The notes under the pieces were generated by a model, which was not told the origin of the DNA, did no database searches, and was given only the letters and a program-made list of their open reading frames with translations. Below are positions 10,515 through 25,500 of a DNA stretch of 64,000 nt, in pieces (position 1 is the first letter of the stretch; every line of letters starts with the position of its first letter). Source of the stretch: Massilia sp. H-1 (lineage in GTDB: Bacteria; Pseudomonadota; Gammaproteobacteria; Burkholderiales; Burkholderiaceae_D); contig CP087969.1 of assembly GCA_024703915.1 (NCBI GenBank), forward strand, positions 1,798,001 to 1,862,000, written 5' to 3'. A program made the position numbers and the translations under genes.

Positions 10515-13500
10515 ATCAGGTTGGCTTAGCACCGCCATCTCCGCCGCACCGGCTTCGCGCATCAGGGCCGCCATCGCAGCCAGGGTCGGCGCCGTGAAGA
10601 CGGCGCGCACGTCGGCCTTCAGGCCGCGCAGACGCAGTTTCTCGATCAGGCTGATCACCATCAGCGAGTGGCCGCCCAGTTCGAAGAAGTGGTCGTGACG
10701 GCCAATCCGGTCCAGCCCGAGCAGCTCTTGCCACACCGCCGCCAGCGCGCTTTCGATGGCGTCTTGCGGCGCCTCGTATTCACGCGCCACGACCGCACTT
10801 TGGTCGGGCACCGGCAGGGCCTTGCGGTCCAGCTTACCGTTCAGGGTTGAGCGGATAGGCGTCCAGCACCACGAAGGCGCTCGGCACCATGTACTCGGCC
10901 AGGCAGCTTAGGCCAGCGCCGTGCGCAGGGCAGCCGCGTCGAGCACGACGCCTTCATGCGCCAGCAGGTAAGCCACCAGGCGCTTGTCGCCAGGGCTGTC
11001 TTCACGGGCGATCACCAGCGCTTCGCGCACGCCTAAGACAGGCCAGGAGCTGGGCTTCGATTTCGCCCAGTTCGATGCGGAAGCCGCGCAGCTTGACCTG
11101 GAAGTCGTTACGGCCAAGGTAAGCGATGGTGCCATCCGGCAGCCAGCGTCCCAGGTCGCCCGTCTTGTACATGCGGGCATCCGGCAGCTGGCTGAATGGA
11201 TCGGCCACGAAGCGGTCCGCGCTCAGTTCCGGCTTGTTCAGGTAGCCGCGCGCCACACCGGCGCCGCCGATGAAGATTTCATGCTTAGCCACGCCGAGCG
11301 GCACCGGCTGCAGGTGACGGTCGAGGATGTAGGCCTGCAGAATTGGCGACCGGACGGCCGATCGGAATGTCCAACTCCGGCAGCGCGCTGCCGCGTTCAT
11401 ACGACATGGTGGTCGCGTTGACGGTGGCCTCGGTCGGGCCGTAGGTATTGATCCAGCGGCAGTCGACGCCATTGCCCGGCGCGAACCAGTTGGCCAGATG
11501 GCGCACTTCGGCCTTCTCGCCGCCAGCCACCACCAGCCGCAGCGAAGCGCCAGGACGGCTGCGTCCCTGCGCGATCTCAGCCGGCCCCACTGGTGCCAGA
11601 ACGAGGTCGGCAAGTCTGCCATGGTGATGCGGTGGCGGTCGACGAAGGCGGCGAAGTCCTGGTCCGGCACCATCAGGTCGGCCGGACGCAGCACGATGCG
11701 CGCGCCGGTCGCCAGTGCCGGGAAGACTTCGGCGATCGAATTGTCGAAGCCGAAGGAAGCGAACTGCAGCACCCGGTCGGCCTTGGTCAGGCGGCACAGA
11801 CTGGCGTGATGTTGCACCAGATTGACCACGTTGCGGTGCTCGACCATCACGCCCTTCGGCAGGCCGGTCGAACCCGAGGTGTACAGCACATAGGCCATGT
11901 TGGCGGCGTGGCTGGAAGCCAGGCGCCCATTGGGGATCATGCTCGGCCTGGCGCGCCAGCAGCTCGCAGGCGGCCGGTTCGTCCATCACCAGCATGGTGG
12001 CGGCAGCGCTTAGCCAGGCTGGCGGCCATGGTCTGGCCGGTGATCAGCACCACGGGGGCGCTGTCGCCGATCATGTAGGCCAGGCGCTCGACCGGATAGG
12101 CGGAGTCCAGCGGCACATACGCGGCACCGGCCTTGAGCACGCCCAGCAAGGCGACCACCAGCTCGACGCTGCGCTCGAGGCACAGGGCGACCCGGTCGTC
12201 CGGCACCACGCCGCAGCCTTGCAGGTAGTGCGCGACCTGGTTGGCGCGGCGATTCAGTTCGGCGTAGCTCAGGCGTTCGTCGCCGAACACCAGCGCGATG
12301 GCCGTGCCATCCTCGCGCACCTGCGCTTCGAACAGCTCGTGCAGGCCGAGACCTTGTTCTGAACTGCGCGTCGGTCTGGTTAAAGCTTAGCCACGATGGC
12401 GTGGGTCTGCGATTCGGACAGCAGCGGCAGACGGCTCAGCGCCATCTGCTCGTCGGCCACCATGCCGCCCAGGAGAGTGACGAAATGGCTTAGGCCAGGC
12501 GGTCGATCGTGGCCCGTTCATACAGGTCGGTCGAATACTCGAAGCTCGCCTCGATCGTGTCGCCGTATTCGGCCAGCGACAGCGACAGGTCGAACTGCGT
12601 GGTCGCGCGCGGTGCGGCCACCGGGGCCAGGGTCAGACCAGGCAGGTCCAGACCGCCGTTGTCCGGCGTATTGTTCATGGTCAGCATGACCTGGAAGATC
12701 GGGCTGTGCGCCATGCTGCGCGGCGGCTTGACCGCTTCCACCACTTGTTCGAACGGCAGATCCTGGTGGCTGTACGCATCCAGGGTCACGCTCTTCACGT
12801 GGGCCAGCAACTGGGCCACGTTCGCATCCTGGTCCGGACGCACGCGCACGGCCAGCGTATTGACGAAGAAGCCGATCAGCGCTTCGACTTCGCTGCGCTG
12901 GCGGTTCGCGACCGGGGTGCCGATCACGATATCGTCCTGGCCCGACAGGCGCGCCAGCAAGGCCGACCAGCTTAGCCAGCATCGTCATGAACAGCGTTGT
13001 GCCGTGACGTTTTCCAAGGGCGCGAGTCCTGCCGCCAGTTCGGACGGCAGGCTGACGGACAGCGTGTCGCCTAAGCATAGCTTTGCACGGCCGGACGCGG
13101 GAAGTCGCTCGGCAGTTCCAGCAAGGCAGGCGCACCGGCGAGGTGGCCCTTCCAGAACGCGACCTGCTCGTCGAGCGTGTCGCCTTGCAGCCAGCCGCGC
13201 TGCCAGAGCGCATAGTCGGCGTACTGCAGCGCGAGCGGCGGCAGCGGGGTCGGGCTGGCCCAGGCAGAATGCGCGGTAAAGCTGTTTGACTTCATTGACC
13301 AGCACACCGATCGACCAGCCGTCGGAGATGATGTGGTGCTGGGTGACCAGCAGAATATGCTCGTCGTCCGCCAGGCGCAGCAACTGGCCGCGGATCAGCG
13401 GACCCTGGGCCATGTCGAACGGATGCCCTGCTTCGTCAATGCTGTGGTGACGGACCGCGAACTCCTGCTCGTGGCCAGTCAGAGCGATCAGATCGTGCTC

Positions 13501-16500
13501 GCGCAGCGTGAAGGTGGCGTGCGCGGCGATGCGCTGCACCGGTTCACCGTCCATCCGCACGAAGGTCGTGCGCAGGTTCTCGTGGCGCGCGATGATGCGA
13601 TCCAGCGTTGCCTGCAGCGCCGCCTTGTCCAGCTGCCCGGAGAGGCGCAGACCGACCGGCATGTGATAGGCCACGCCTACCGCATGGTCGAGCTGGTCCA
13701 GGAACCACAGGCGTTGCTGGGCCCACGACAGCGGCAGCTTGCCGCTGCGGTCGGCGTGCACGATGGCCGAGTGCACGGCGCGGCGCGCCTGGGCGGCGAC
13801 GCTGGCCAGACCGGCCAGCGTCGGCTCGGCGAACAGGTCGCGCAGGGCGACCACGACACCCAGCGATTCATTTAGGCGCGAGACCAGCTGGATCGCCATC
13901 AGCGAATGGCCGCCCAGTTCAAAGAAGTGGTCGTGACGGCCTACCTGGGCCACGCCCAGCAGGTCTTGCCAGATGGCGGCAATCGCACATTCCACCTCGC
14001 CTTGCGGTGCTTCGTAGGTGCGTGCTGCGAGCGCCAGCATGTCCGGCGCAGGCAGGGCCTTGCGGTCAAGTTTGCCGTTCGGCGTCAGCGGCCATGCGGC
14101 CAGCGTGACGAAGGCGCTTGGCACCATGAACTCGGCCAGGCTGGCCGACAGGGTGGCACGGATGGCGGCGGTGTCGACATCGTCAGCCAGCAGGTAGGCT
14201 ACCAGGCGCTTGTCGCCCGCATTGTCTTCACGTGCGACGACAATCGCATCACGCACACCGGCGCAGGTCTTGAGCACGGTCTCGATCTCGCCCAGCTCGA
14301 TCCGGAAGCCGCGCAGCTTGACCTGGAAGTCGTTACGGCCGATGTAGTCGATATTGCCGTCGGCAAGCCAGCGGCCAAGGTCGCCCGTTTTGTACATGCG
14401 TGCATTGGCACGGGTGCTGAACGGGTCGGCGACGAAGCGCTCGGCGCTCATCTCCGGCTTGTTCAGGTAGCCCCTTGCGACTTGGACGCCACCGATATAG
14501 ATCTCATCGGCCACGCCCAGCGGTACTGGCTGCAGGTGGCTGTCGAGAACATAGATGCTGGTGTTGGCCACAGGACGGCCGATCGGCACGATGCCGTTGT
14601 AGACGCCAGGCTGGCAATGCCAGGCCGTGACGTCCACGGCGGCTTCGGTCGGGCCGTACAGATTGTGCAGTTCGACGGCAGGCAGCGCGGCGTGGAATTG
14701 CTGCTGCAGCGCGAACGGCAAGGCCTCGCCGCTGCACAGCACGCGGCGCAGCGAAGTGCATTGACTCAGATCGGCGGCGTGCAGGAAGATCTGCAGCATC
14801 GACGGCACGAAGTGCATGGTCGTGATGCTTAGGCAGTGGCGATCAGCTCGGCCAGGTAGGCCGGGTCCTGATGCCCTTGCGGACGCGCCATCACCAGACG
14901 GGAGCTAAGCCAAGAGCGGAAGGAAGAACTCCCACACCGACACATCGAAGCCGAAAGGCGTTTTTTGCAGCACGCGGTCACTGCCGTCGAGACGGTATTC
15001 GTCCTGCGCCCACAGCAAGCGGTTGACGACAGCCAAGCGTGCTCGTTCATCACGCCTTTCGGCTGGCCGGTCGAACCGGAGGTGTAGATCACGTATGCCA
15101 GGCTGTCCGGCGCCAGACCGGCTACCACCGGATTGGTGTCCGGCAGGCTTAGGCCGGGAGCATGTCGTCCAGCGACAGCACCGGCACGCCCTGGTCGGCA
15201 AAGGTCTGCTTCAGGCTCGTTTGCGTGAGCACCGCCATCGGTGCGCAGTCATGCAGCATGTAGGCCAGACGGTCAGCCGGATAGGACGGATCGAGCGGCA
15301 CGTAGCCGCCGCCCGCCTTCCAGGATCGCCAGCAAACCGACCACCATGCCGACGCTGCGCTCGAGGCAGATCGCCACGCGCGAATCAGGGCCGACGCCCA
15401 GGTTGCGCAAGTGATGGGCGAGCTGGTTAGCGCGGCGGTTCAGTTCCGCGTAGCTCAGTTGTTCGCCTTCATATTCGAGCGCGATCGTGTCGCCCTCTTC
15501 TTCCGCCTTGCGCTCAGAACAGCTGGTGCACCAGAACGTCGGTCGGGTAATCAACGGCGGTGGCATTGAAGCTTAGCCAGCACCTGCTCGCGCTCGGCCA
15601 TCGCTTAGCAGCAGCACGGCCAGCGAACGCATGGCCTGATCCGGCTGCGTCAGCAAGGCGGCGGTCAGCGACGCCATCGCGTTGTCCAGCATCGCGGCCA
15701 GGCGCAGCGGGTCCAGATCCAGACATTGCACGTTCAGCCCGAAGCCCTGCCCCAGATCGTCCACCGACAGCGTCACCGGATAGTTGGTGCGCTCTTCGCT
15801 TGGATAGGTGCGCACGCCGTCCCATGCCAGCGCCTCGGCTTGGACTTGCTCGCCGGTGGCAACGTGGCTGTGGCGGTAGTTCAGCAGCGTGGTGAACAGC
15901 GGCAGCGGCGACTGCACGCCACTGCAGCGCTGGGCCAGGGCCAACGGCGCCTGTTCGTGCGCCAGCAATTCGGTCAGGCGCGCATAGGTGGCATCCACCG
16001 CAGCGGCCGCGCTCAGGTCGGCCAGCGACAGACGGATTGGCAGCGTGTTGATGAACAGGCCCAGTGCCTGGTCCGCGCCTTCCACGCCTTGCAGACGGCC
16101 CGACAGCACGGTGCCGAAGACAACGTCGTCGGTCGCACAGCACTGGCGCAGCACTTGCGCCCAGCCGAGCGTGGAACAGGACCATGCAGCGTGACCCCAT
16201 GCTGGCGTGCGGCCGCGCGGATGCTGGCCGCGAGTTCCTCAGCAACGGGATGCCGCGCCTCGCTGATGCGCTTGCCGCTGCCCTGCACGTCGAGCAGGCC
16301 GAATGGTGCGCACGGTTCTTCAATGTCGCCCAGCTGGGCGCGGAAGTAGGCTTCCTGCTTCGTTTCGCTCAGGGTCAGCGTTTGCGCGATGAAGTTACAG
16401 GTAAGGGAGCATCATGCTAAGCAGCGATGCGGCCTGGCTTAGCCATCACTTGCTGGATTTCGCCAACAATGAAGGCCAGGGTCACGTGATCTGCCACCAG

Positions 16501-19500
16501 GTGGTGGGTCATCAGCGCCAGATGCCATTCGCCCGCTTCGCCCGCCATGCAGGCCGCGGCCAGCATCGGCGCGTGCTGCACGTCCATGCGGGTTGCGCGC
16601 GGATCGGTTTTCTCAAGCAGTTCGGCCATGACGTCGCCGCCATCGCTGGCAAGCTCGCGCACCGGCAGTTCCGCTTTGCAGTATACCACTTGCACCGGCT
16701 GCGGCAAGCCGCTCCACAGCACGGCGCTGCGCAGAATGTCGTGACGGTCGATCACGGTCTGCAGCGCCGCCAGGAAGCGGTCCATGCGCACACGGGTGTC
16801 GAAGCTCAGTACGGAGCGCAGCAGATAGGCGTCGCCCTCTTCCTGCAGCAGGTGGTGGAACAGGATCCCCGCCTGCAAAGGTGCCAGCGGATAGATGTCC
16901 TGGATATTGGCCACGCCTTGCGGCACGGTCAGCACGATCGCGTCGATCTGTTCCTGCGTCAGGCTCACCAAAGGCAGCATGTCCGGCGTGATCGCCTTGG
17001 TACCGGCGTCAATCAAATTGGCTTAAGCACTGCGGCCGCCTCGGCATCGCCCTGGCGCACCAGCGCCGCCATGCCTAAGCCAGCGTCGGCGCGGTAAAGA
17101 CGGCGCTGACGTCGGCCTGCAAGCCTTGCTGGCGCAGTTTTTCGATCAGGCTGATCACCATCAGCGAGTAGCCACCCAGTTCGAAGAAGTGGTCGCGGCG
17201 GCCAACGCGCTCCAGTCCCAGCAGATCCTGCCAGGCCTGGGCGACGGCGATCTCGATCTCGCCTTGCGGCGCTTCGTATTCGCGGGTAGCGGCGGCATCC
17301 TGGCCCGGCACCGGCAGCGCCTTGCGGTCAAGCTTGCCGTTCTGGGGTCAGTGGCCACGCTTCGAGCGTGACGAAGGCACCTGGAACCATGTACTCGGCC
17401 AGGCTGACAGACAGCTCCTTGCGCAGTGCGGCCGGATCCGGCTGGGTGCCTTCGGCGGCCAGCAGGTAGGCGACCAGGCGCTTGTCGCCAGGCGCATCTT
17501 CGCGCATCAGGACGCGCGCTTCGCGCACCCCGGCGCACGCCATCAGGCGCGCTTCGATCTCACCCAGTTCGATACGGAAGCCGCGCAGCTTGACCTGGAA
17601 GTCATTGCGGCCCAGGTAGTCGACCTGGCCGTCCGCAAGCCAGCAACCAAGGTCGCCGGTCTTGTACATGCGCGCACCCGGCTGCCCGCTGAACGGGTCG
17701 GCCAGGAAGCGCTCGGCCGTCAGGTCCGGACGGTTGATGTAGCCGCGTGCGACACCGTCGCCGCCGATATAGATTTCACCGGCCACGCCCATCGGCACCG
17801 CCTTGAGGTGACGGTCCAGGATATAGATGCTGGTGTTGGCGATCGGACGGCCGATTGGAATGCGGCGCGTCTCGGACGACACGGCGCCGATCGCGCAGGT
17901 GGCCGCGAAGGTCGTGGTCTCGGTCGGGCCGTAGCCGTTGACCAGATTCATGCCGCGCCATGCCGCGCTCCTGCAGGCGCGCGATACTGCGCGGATCAAG
18001 GGCGTCGCCGCCGATCAGCAGGTGGCGCAGCTGGGCGAATGCCGGTGCCAGCGCATCCGCATACTGGTTGAACAGGCCGACCGTCAGCCACATGGCGCTG
18101 ACTTTGCCTTCCGTGAGGGTACGTGCGAACAGCGCCGGGTCCAGCAGAACCGCCTGGCTGACGACCAGCAGGCGCGCGCCGCTCAGGAGCGGGCTCCAGA
18201 TTTCCCAGGTCGAGGCGTCGAAGGCGACGTTCGCGCACTGCGCCACGCAATCGCTTGTCGCGAGCGGGGCGTAGTGGTTGTTCAGTACCAGGCGCAGCAC
18301 GTTGCGGTGCTCCACCATCACGCCCTTCGGCGTGCCGGTCGAACCCGACGTGTACATGACATAGGCCAGGCGGCCAGGCGCGGCGAGCACCGGATTGGTC
18401 GATGCGCACTGGGCGATGGCGTCCGCATCCGGCGCAATCTGGGCCACGCCGAGCGCCATCGGAGCGCTGCCGATCAGGATCACCGGCGCGCAGTCGCGCA
18501 CCATGAAGGCCAGGCGCTCGGCAGGATAGGTCGGGTCGAGCGGAACGTAGGCGGCACCGGCCTTCAGAATACCCAGCAGCGCCACCACCAGTTCGGCACC
18601 ACGCTCAAGGCACAGCGCGACGCGGTCTTCGGAACGGACGCCGGAAGCGATCAGGTAATGCGCCAGGCGGTTGGCACGGGTGTTCAGTTCAGCGTAGGTT
18701 ACAGCCTGGCCATCGTGTTCGATCGCCACCGCATCCGGACGCAGGCGGGCCTGCTCTTCGAACAGCTGGTGAATCAGGCCATCACGCGGGAAGTCCGCGC
18801 CGGTGGCGTTGAAACCTTGCAGCAGCAGGTCACGCTCTGCGGCCGAAGCAGGCAATCGAGCGCGCTCACCGCTTGCTGCGGCTGTGCGGACAGCGCCGCC
18901 ATCAGCGATTCGGCGCCCTTCGCCACCATTGCCACCACGCGCGCAGGATCGACACCGACGCATTGGGCGGTCACGCTGGAAGCCCTCGCCACGGTCGTCC
19001 ACCGACAAGGTCAGCGGGTAGTTGGTGCGCTCTTCGCCTGCATGCAGAAGGATTCCCTGCCAGCTGGCCGCAGGCGCAGCGTGGGCCGGGCTGTGACGAT
19101 AGTTGAACAGGGCCGAGAACAACGGCGCAGGCGCCTGAACGCCGCTGCAGCGCTGGGCCAGTGCCAGCGATGCCTGTTCGTGCACCAGCAGGTCGCTCAG
19201 ACGCTGGTAGGTCTGACGCACCACTTCGTCGGCGCGTCCGTCCAGCGAAAACGCGCACCGGCAAGGTATTGATGAACATGCCCAGCACGCGGTCGGCACC
19301 TTCCGATCCTTGCAGGCGTCCCGACAGCACGGTGCCAAAGACAACGTCGTCGCGGCCGCTGCACTGGCCGAGCACCTGCGCCCAGACCACGTGGAACAGG
19401 ACCGCAGGGGTCACGCCCAGCTGGCGAGCCGTTTCGCGCACGCGCAGGGCCAGTTTGTCGTCGAGCGCGTGGTGCGCTTCCTGCATCTGCAAACCGCTGC

Positions 19501-22500
19501 CTTGCACGTCGAGCAGGCCAAATGGCGCGGTCGGCTCGTCGATATCAGCGAGCTGCTCGCGGAAGTAGGCTTCGTGGCTGGCTTCGCCAACGGCGCGGGT
19601 ACGGGCGATGAAATTACGGTATGGCAGACTGGCTTAAGCAGTTCGGCCGTCCGCCCTTCCAGCACGGTGCGGATCTCGTCGATCATCAGATCGAGCGTGA
19701 CGTGATCGCTGACCAGATGGTGATTGAGCAGCGCCAGATGGCATTCGCCGCTGGCCGCATCTTGGGCCACGCGCGCTGCCAGCATCGGCGCCTGACGCAC
19801 GTCGAGGCGGGTCTGGCGCGGGTCGGTCGCAGCCAGCAGTTGTTCGAACGCGTCGGCCGAAGCGGCCATTTCCTGCACCGGCAGCGGCGCGTTGCGGCAC
19901 ACCACCTGCACAGGCTCGGACAGGCCTTCCCACAGCACGGCCGTGCGCAGAATATCGTGGCGGTCGATCACCGTCTGCAGCGCACCGAGGAAGCGGTTCA
20001 TCTGCGCACGGGTATCGAAGCTGAGGACAGAACGCTTGAGGTAAGCGTCGCCCGCACCAGGAATCAGGTGATGGAACAGGATACCGGCCTGCAGCGGGGC
20101 CAGTGGGTAGATGTCCTGAATATTCGCCACGCCGCTTGGGACTGCAGGCCACCACGGCGTCGATTTCGGCCTGCGTGAGCGCGGCCAGGGGCAGCATGTC
20201 GGGCGTGATCGCAGCGCTGTCGATACGGATCAGGTTTGCAGGGACGGCATCGTTCTGTGCGGACGAAGCGCCCAGCTGTGCAGCGAGGGCTGCAAGCGTC
20301 GGCGCGCTGAAGACGGCACGCACGTCGGCGCTCAGTCCATGCTGGCGCAGACGCTCGATCATGCCGATCACCATCAGCGAATGGCCACCCAGTTCAAAGA
20401 AGTGGTCCTGACGGCCTACCTGGGCCACGCCCAGCAGGTCTTGCCAGATAGCGGCAATGGCCGCTTCCACCTCGCCTTGCGGCGCTTCGTAGGTGCGGGC
20501 TGCGAGCGCCAGCATGTCCGGCGCAGGCAGGGCCTTGCGGTCAAGTTTGCCGTTCGGCGTCAGCGGCCATGCGGCCAGCGTAACGAAGGCGCTTGGCACC
20601 ATGAACTCGGCCAGGCTGGCCGACAGGGTGGCACGGATGGCGGCGGTGTCGACATCGTCAGCCAGCAGGTAGGCTACCAGGCGTTTGTCGCCCGCATTGT
20701 CTTCACGTGCGACGACAATCGCGTCAGCACACCGGCGCAGGTCTTGAGTACGGTCTCGATCTCGCCCAGCTCGATCCGGAAGCCGCGCAGCTTGACCTGG
20801 AAGTCGTTACGGCCGATGTAGTCGATATTGCCGTCGGCAAGCCAGCGGCCAAGGTCGCCCGTCTTGTACATGCGCGCATTGGCACGGGTGCTGAACGGGT
20901 CGGCGACGAAGCGCTCGGCGCTCATTTCCGGCTTGTTCAGGTAACCGCGTGCGACCTGCACGCCACCGATGTAGATCTCATGCCTAGCCACGCCCAGCGG
21001 TACTGGCTGCAGGTGGCTGTCGAGAACATAGATGCTGGTGTTGGCCACAGGACGGCCGATCGGCACGATGCCGTTGTAGACGCCCGGCTGGCAATGCCAG
21101 GCCGTGACGTCGACCGCGGCTTCGGTTGGGCCGTACAGATTGTGCAGTTCGACGGTAAGCAGCGCGGCGTGGAATTGCTGCTGCAGCGCGAACGGCAATG
21201 CCTCGCCGCTGCACAGCACGCGGCGCAGCGAAGTGCATTGACTCAGATCGGCGGCGTGCAGGAAGATCTGCAGCATCGACGGCACGAAGTGCATGGTCGT
21301 GATGCTTAAGCAGTGGCGATCAGTTCGGCCAGGTAGGCCGGGTCCTGATGCCCTTGCGGACGCGCCATCACCAGACGGGAGCTTAAGCCAAGAGCGGAAG
21401 GAAGAACTCCCACACCGACACATCGAAGCCGAAAGGCGTTTTTGCAGCACGCGGTCACTGCCGTCGAGACGGTATTCGTCCTGCGCCCACAGCAAGCGGT
21501 TGACGACGCCAAGCGTGCTCGTTCATCACGCCTTTCGGCTGGCCGGTCGAACCGGAGGTGTAGATCACGTATGCCAGGCTGTCCGGCGCCAGACCGGCTA
21601 CCACCAGATTGGTGTCCGGCAGGCTTAGGCCGGGAGCATGTCGTCCAGCGACAGCACCGGCACGCCCTGGTCGGCAAAGGTCTGCTTCAGGCTCGTTTGC
21701 GTGAGCACCGCCATCGGTGCGCAGTCATGCAGCATGTAGGCCAGACGGTCAGCCGGATAGGACGGATCGAGCGGCACGTAGCCGCCGCCCGCCTTCCAGG
21801 ATCGCCAGCAAACCGACCACCATGCCGACACTGCGCTCGAGGCAGATCGCCACGCGCGAATCAGGGCCGACGCCCAGGTTCCGCAAGTGATGGGCGAGCT
21901 GGTTAGCGCGGCGGTTCAGTTCCGCGTAGCTCAGTTGTTCGCCTTCATATTCGAGCGCGATCGTGTCGCCCTCTTCTTCCGCCTTGCGCTCGAACAGCTG
22001 GTGCACCAGAACGTCGGTCGGGTAATCAACGGCGGTGGCATTGAAGCTTAGCCAGCACCTGCTCGCGCTCGGCCCATCGCAGCACGGCCAGCGAACGCAT
22101 GGCCTGATCCGGCTGCGTCAGCAAGGCGGCGGTCAGCGACGCCATCGCGTTGTCCAGCATGGCGGCCAGGCGCAGCGGCGCGACGCCGGCGGGCCTGCAC
22201 GTTCAGGCGGAAGCCTTCGCCCATATCGTCGACCGACAGGGTGACCGGATAGTTGGTGCGCTCTTCACTCGACGAGGCACGCACGCCGTCCCAGGCCGCA
22301 GCAGTCACCGCGCGACTGTGCCGGTAGTTCAGCAGCGTCATAAACAGCGGCATCGGCGCCTGCACGCCGCTGCAGCGCTGCGCGAGGGCCAGCGAGGCTT
22401 GCTCGTGCGTCAGCAGATCGGAGAGGCGCGTGGGTCGCGGCGATCGCATCGGCGGCCGTGAGCTCGGACAGCGACAGACGGACCGGCAGCGTATTGATGA

Positions 22501-25500
22501 ACAGGCCCAGGGCCTGACCGGCGCCGTCCGCGCCTTGCAGACGGCCCGACAAGACCGTGCCGAAGACGACATTGTCGCTGGCGCAGCACTGGCGCAGGAC
22601 CTGTGCCCAGCCGAAGCATGGAACAGCACCGCAGGCGTGACGCCATGCTGGCGCGCCGCCGCGCGGATGTCTTTCGCCAGGGCGTCGCCCAGCTGATGGT
22701 GTTTTTCCTCGACCTGGCCGCCGCTGCCCTGCACATCGAGCAGACCGAATGGCGCGCATGGTTCGTCAATATCGCCCAGCTGGGCGCGGAAGTAGGATTC
22801 CTGATCGGCTTCGCTCAGCGTCAGCGTCTGCGCGATGAAATTCCGGTATGGCAGCGTGGTAAGCAGCGCCGCGTCCTGGCCTGCCATCAGCAGCTGGATC
22901 TCGGCGACGATGAATTCGAGCGTCACGTGGTCGGCCACCAGGTGGTGGTTCATCAGCGCCAGGTGCCATTCTCCGCTGCCGTCCTGCACGCAGGCGGCCG
23001 ACAGCATCGGTGCGCGCTGTACGTCCATTCGGGTGACGCGCGGGTCGGTGGTAGCCAGCAGCTGCGCCATCGCGTCGCCGCCATCGGCGGCAATTTCACG
23101 CACCGGCAATTCAGCGTGGCGGTACACCACTTGCACCGGCGCAGGCAGGCCGCTCCACAGAACGGCGCTGCGCAGAATGTCGTGACGGTCGATCACGGTT
23201 TGCAGCGCAGCCAGGAAGCGGTCCATGCGCACGCGCGTGTCGAAGCTCAATACGGAACGCAGCAGGTAAGCGTCGCCCTGCTCCTGCATCATGTGGTGGA
23301 ACAGGATCCCCGCCTGCAATGGCGCAAGCGGATAGATGTCCTGGATATTGGCCACGCCTTGCGGCACGGTCAGAACGATGGCATCGATCTGCTCCTGGGT
23401 CAGCGTCACCAGCGGCAGCATCTCGGGCGTGATCGCATCGGTACCGGCGAGTATCAGGTTGGCTTAGCACGGCCAGGCCAGGCGCGTCGCCGCGGCGTAC
23501 CAGGGCGGCCAGACCGGCCAGCGTTGGCGCGGTAAAGACGGCGCGCACGTCGGCGTTCATGCCCTGCTTGCGCAGCCGTTCGATCAGGCCGATGACCATC
23601 AGCGAGTGGCCGCCCAGTTCAAAGAAGTGGTCGTGACGGCCCACACGGTCGAGGCCAAGCAGGGTTTGCCAGATCGCGGCCAAGGCCGTTTCCACTTCGC
23701 CCTGCGGGGCTTCGTATTCACGGCTGGCGACCGCATCCTGTCCCGGCACCGGCAGCGCCTTGCGGGTCAAGCTTGCCGTTCGGGGTCAGCGGCCAGGCGT
23801 CAAGGGTGACGAAGGCGTTCGGCACCATGTATTCAGGTCAGGCTGACCGACAGCTGCGCACGCAACGCGGCGACGTCGAGTTCCACGCCGTCACGTGCCA
23901 GCAGGTAGGCGACCAGGCGCTGGTCGCCCGGCACGTCTTCACGCGCCACCACCAGTGCTTCGCGCACGCCGCAGCAGTCCTGCAGGCGCGCTTCGATTTC
24001 ACCTAGCTCGATGCGGAAACCGCGAATCTTGACCTGGAAGTCGTTACGTCCAACATATTCGATGTTCCCGTCGGCCAGCCAGCGGCCAAGGTCACCGGTA
24101 CAGTACATGCGCGCGCCCGGCTTGGCGCTGAACGGATCGGCCAGGAAGCGCTCGGCGGTCAGCTCCGGGCGGTTCAGGTAGCCGCGCCCCACGCCGTCGC
24201 CGCCGATGTAGATCTCATAGGCCACGCCCAGCGGCACCGGCTGCATGAATGCGTCCACGATGTAGACCTGGGTGTTGGCCACAGGACGGCCGATGTGGGC
24301 ACTGGAGCCCTCGGCGCGCGGCATCCGGACCCAGGTCGAATAGGTCGTCGTTTCCGACGGACCGTACAGATTGGCCACGCTGCTGGCGGCAGTCGTGGCA
24401 AAAATGCGCTCGACCAGCGGACGCTTGAGCGGCTCATGCCTACCAGATTGATGGTGCAAACGCTGGCAGGTACCTGCCCTGCCGTGACCAGCGCATTGAT
24501 CGCCGATGGCACGGTATTGATCAGGGTGACGCCATCAAGATCGCGTTCTTCCATCGCCAGGATGTCTTTCACCAGGCGCACGCAAGTGCTGCTGCTGAGC
24601 GGGACGAACAGCTCGAACACGGACAGGTCGAAATTGATCGAGGTCGCGAACAGCGTTTGCGCCAGCTCGGCGCGGCTGAACTGCGCCTGCGCCCAGTGGA
24701 TGAAGTTGACCGCATTCGCATGGGTCAGCATCACGCCTTTCGGCAGACCGGTCGAACCGGAGGTGTAGATCACATAGGCCAGATCGGTCGATGCGACTTC
24801 GGTTTGCGGATCATGCGCGGGCTGGCTCTGGAGCTGGGCCGCCATGGCGTCCAGGGACAGTACCGGGATCGAGGCATCGGCGAAGCCTGCCGCCAGGCGG
24901 GCCTGCGTCAGCAGCGCCATCGGCGCGCAGTCGGCCAGCATGTAGGCGATCCGCTCGGCCGGATAGGCCGGATCGAGCGGGACGTAGGCGCCATCGCTTT
25001 CAGAATCGCCAGCAGGCCGACCACCATTTCGACACTGCGTTCGACACAGACGGCGACGCGGACATCCTTGCCCACGCCGAGCGTGCGCAGATGGTGCGCG
25101 AGGCGGTTGGCGCGCTGGTTCAGTTCCGCGTAGCTCAGGCGCTCGGCGCCGAACACCAGCGCGGTCGCTTCCGGCTGCAGCGCGGCCTGCTGTTCTGAAC
25201 TGCTGGTGCATCAGGGCGTCGCGCGGGGTAGTCGGCAGCGGTAGCATTGAGTGCATTGAGCAGGTGGTCGCGTTCTTCATGTCCCAGCAAGGACACCAGG
25301 CCCAGAGCCTGGCTGTCGTCCGCCGCCATGGCCGACAGTACCGACGTGAACTGCGCCAGCAGGCGCTGCGCCGTCGCGCGGTCGAACAGGTCGGTCGCGA
25401 ATTCGAGCACGCCCGAAATGGCGTCGCCGCCGTCGGCCAGCGACAGCTTCAGATCGAAGTGGGTGCTCGAACGGGTCTGCTCGAGCTGGGATAGGGTCAG

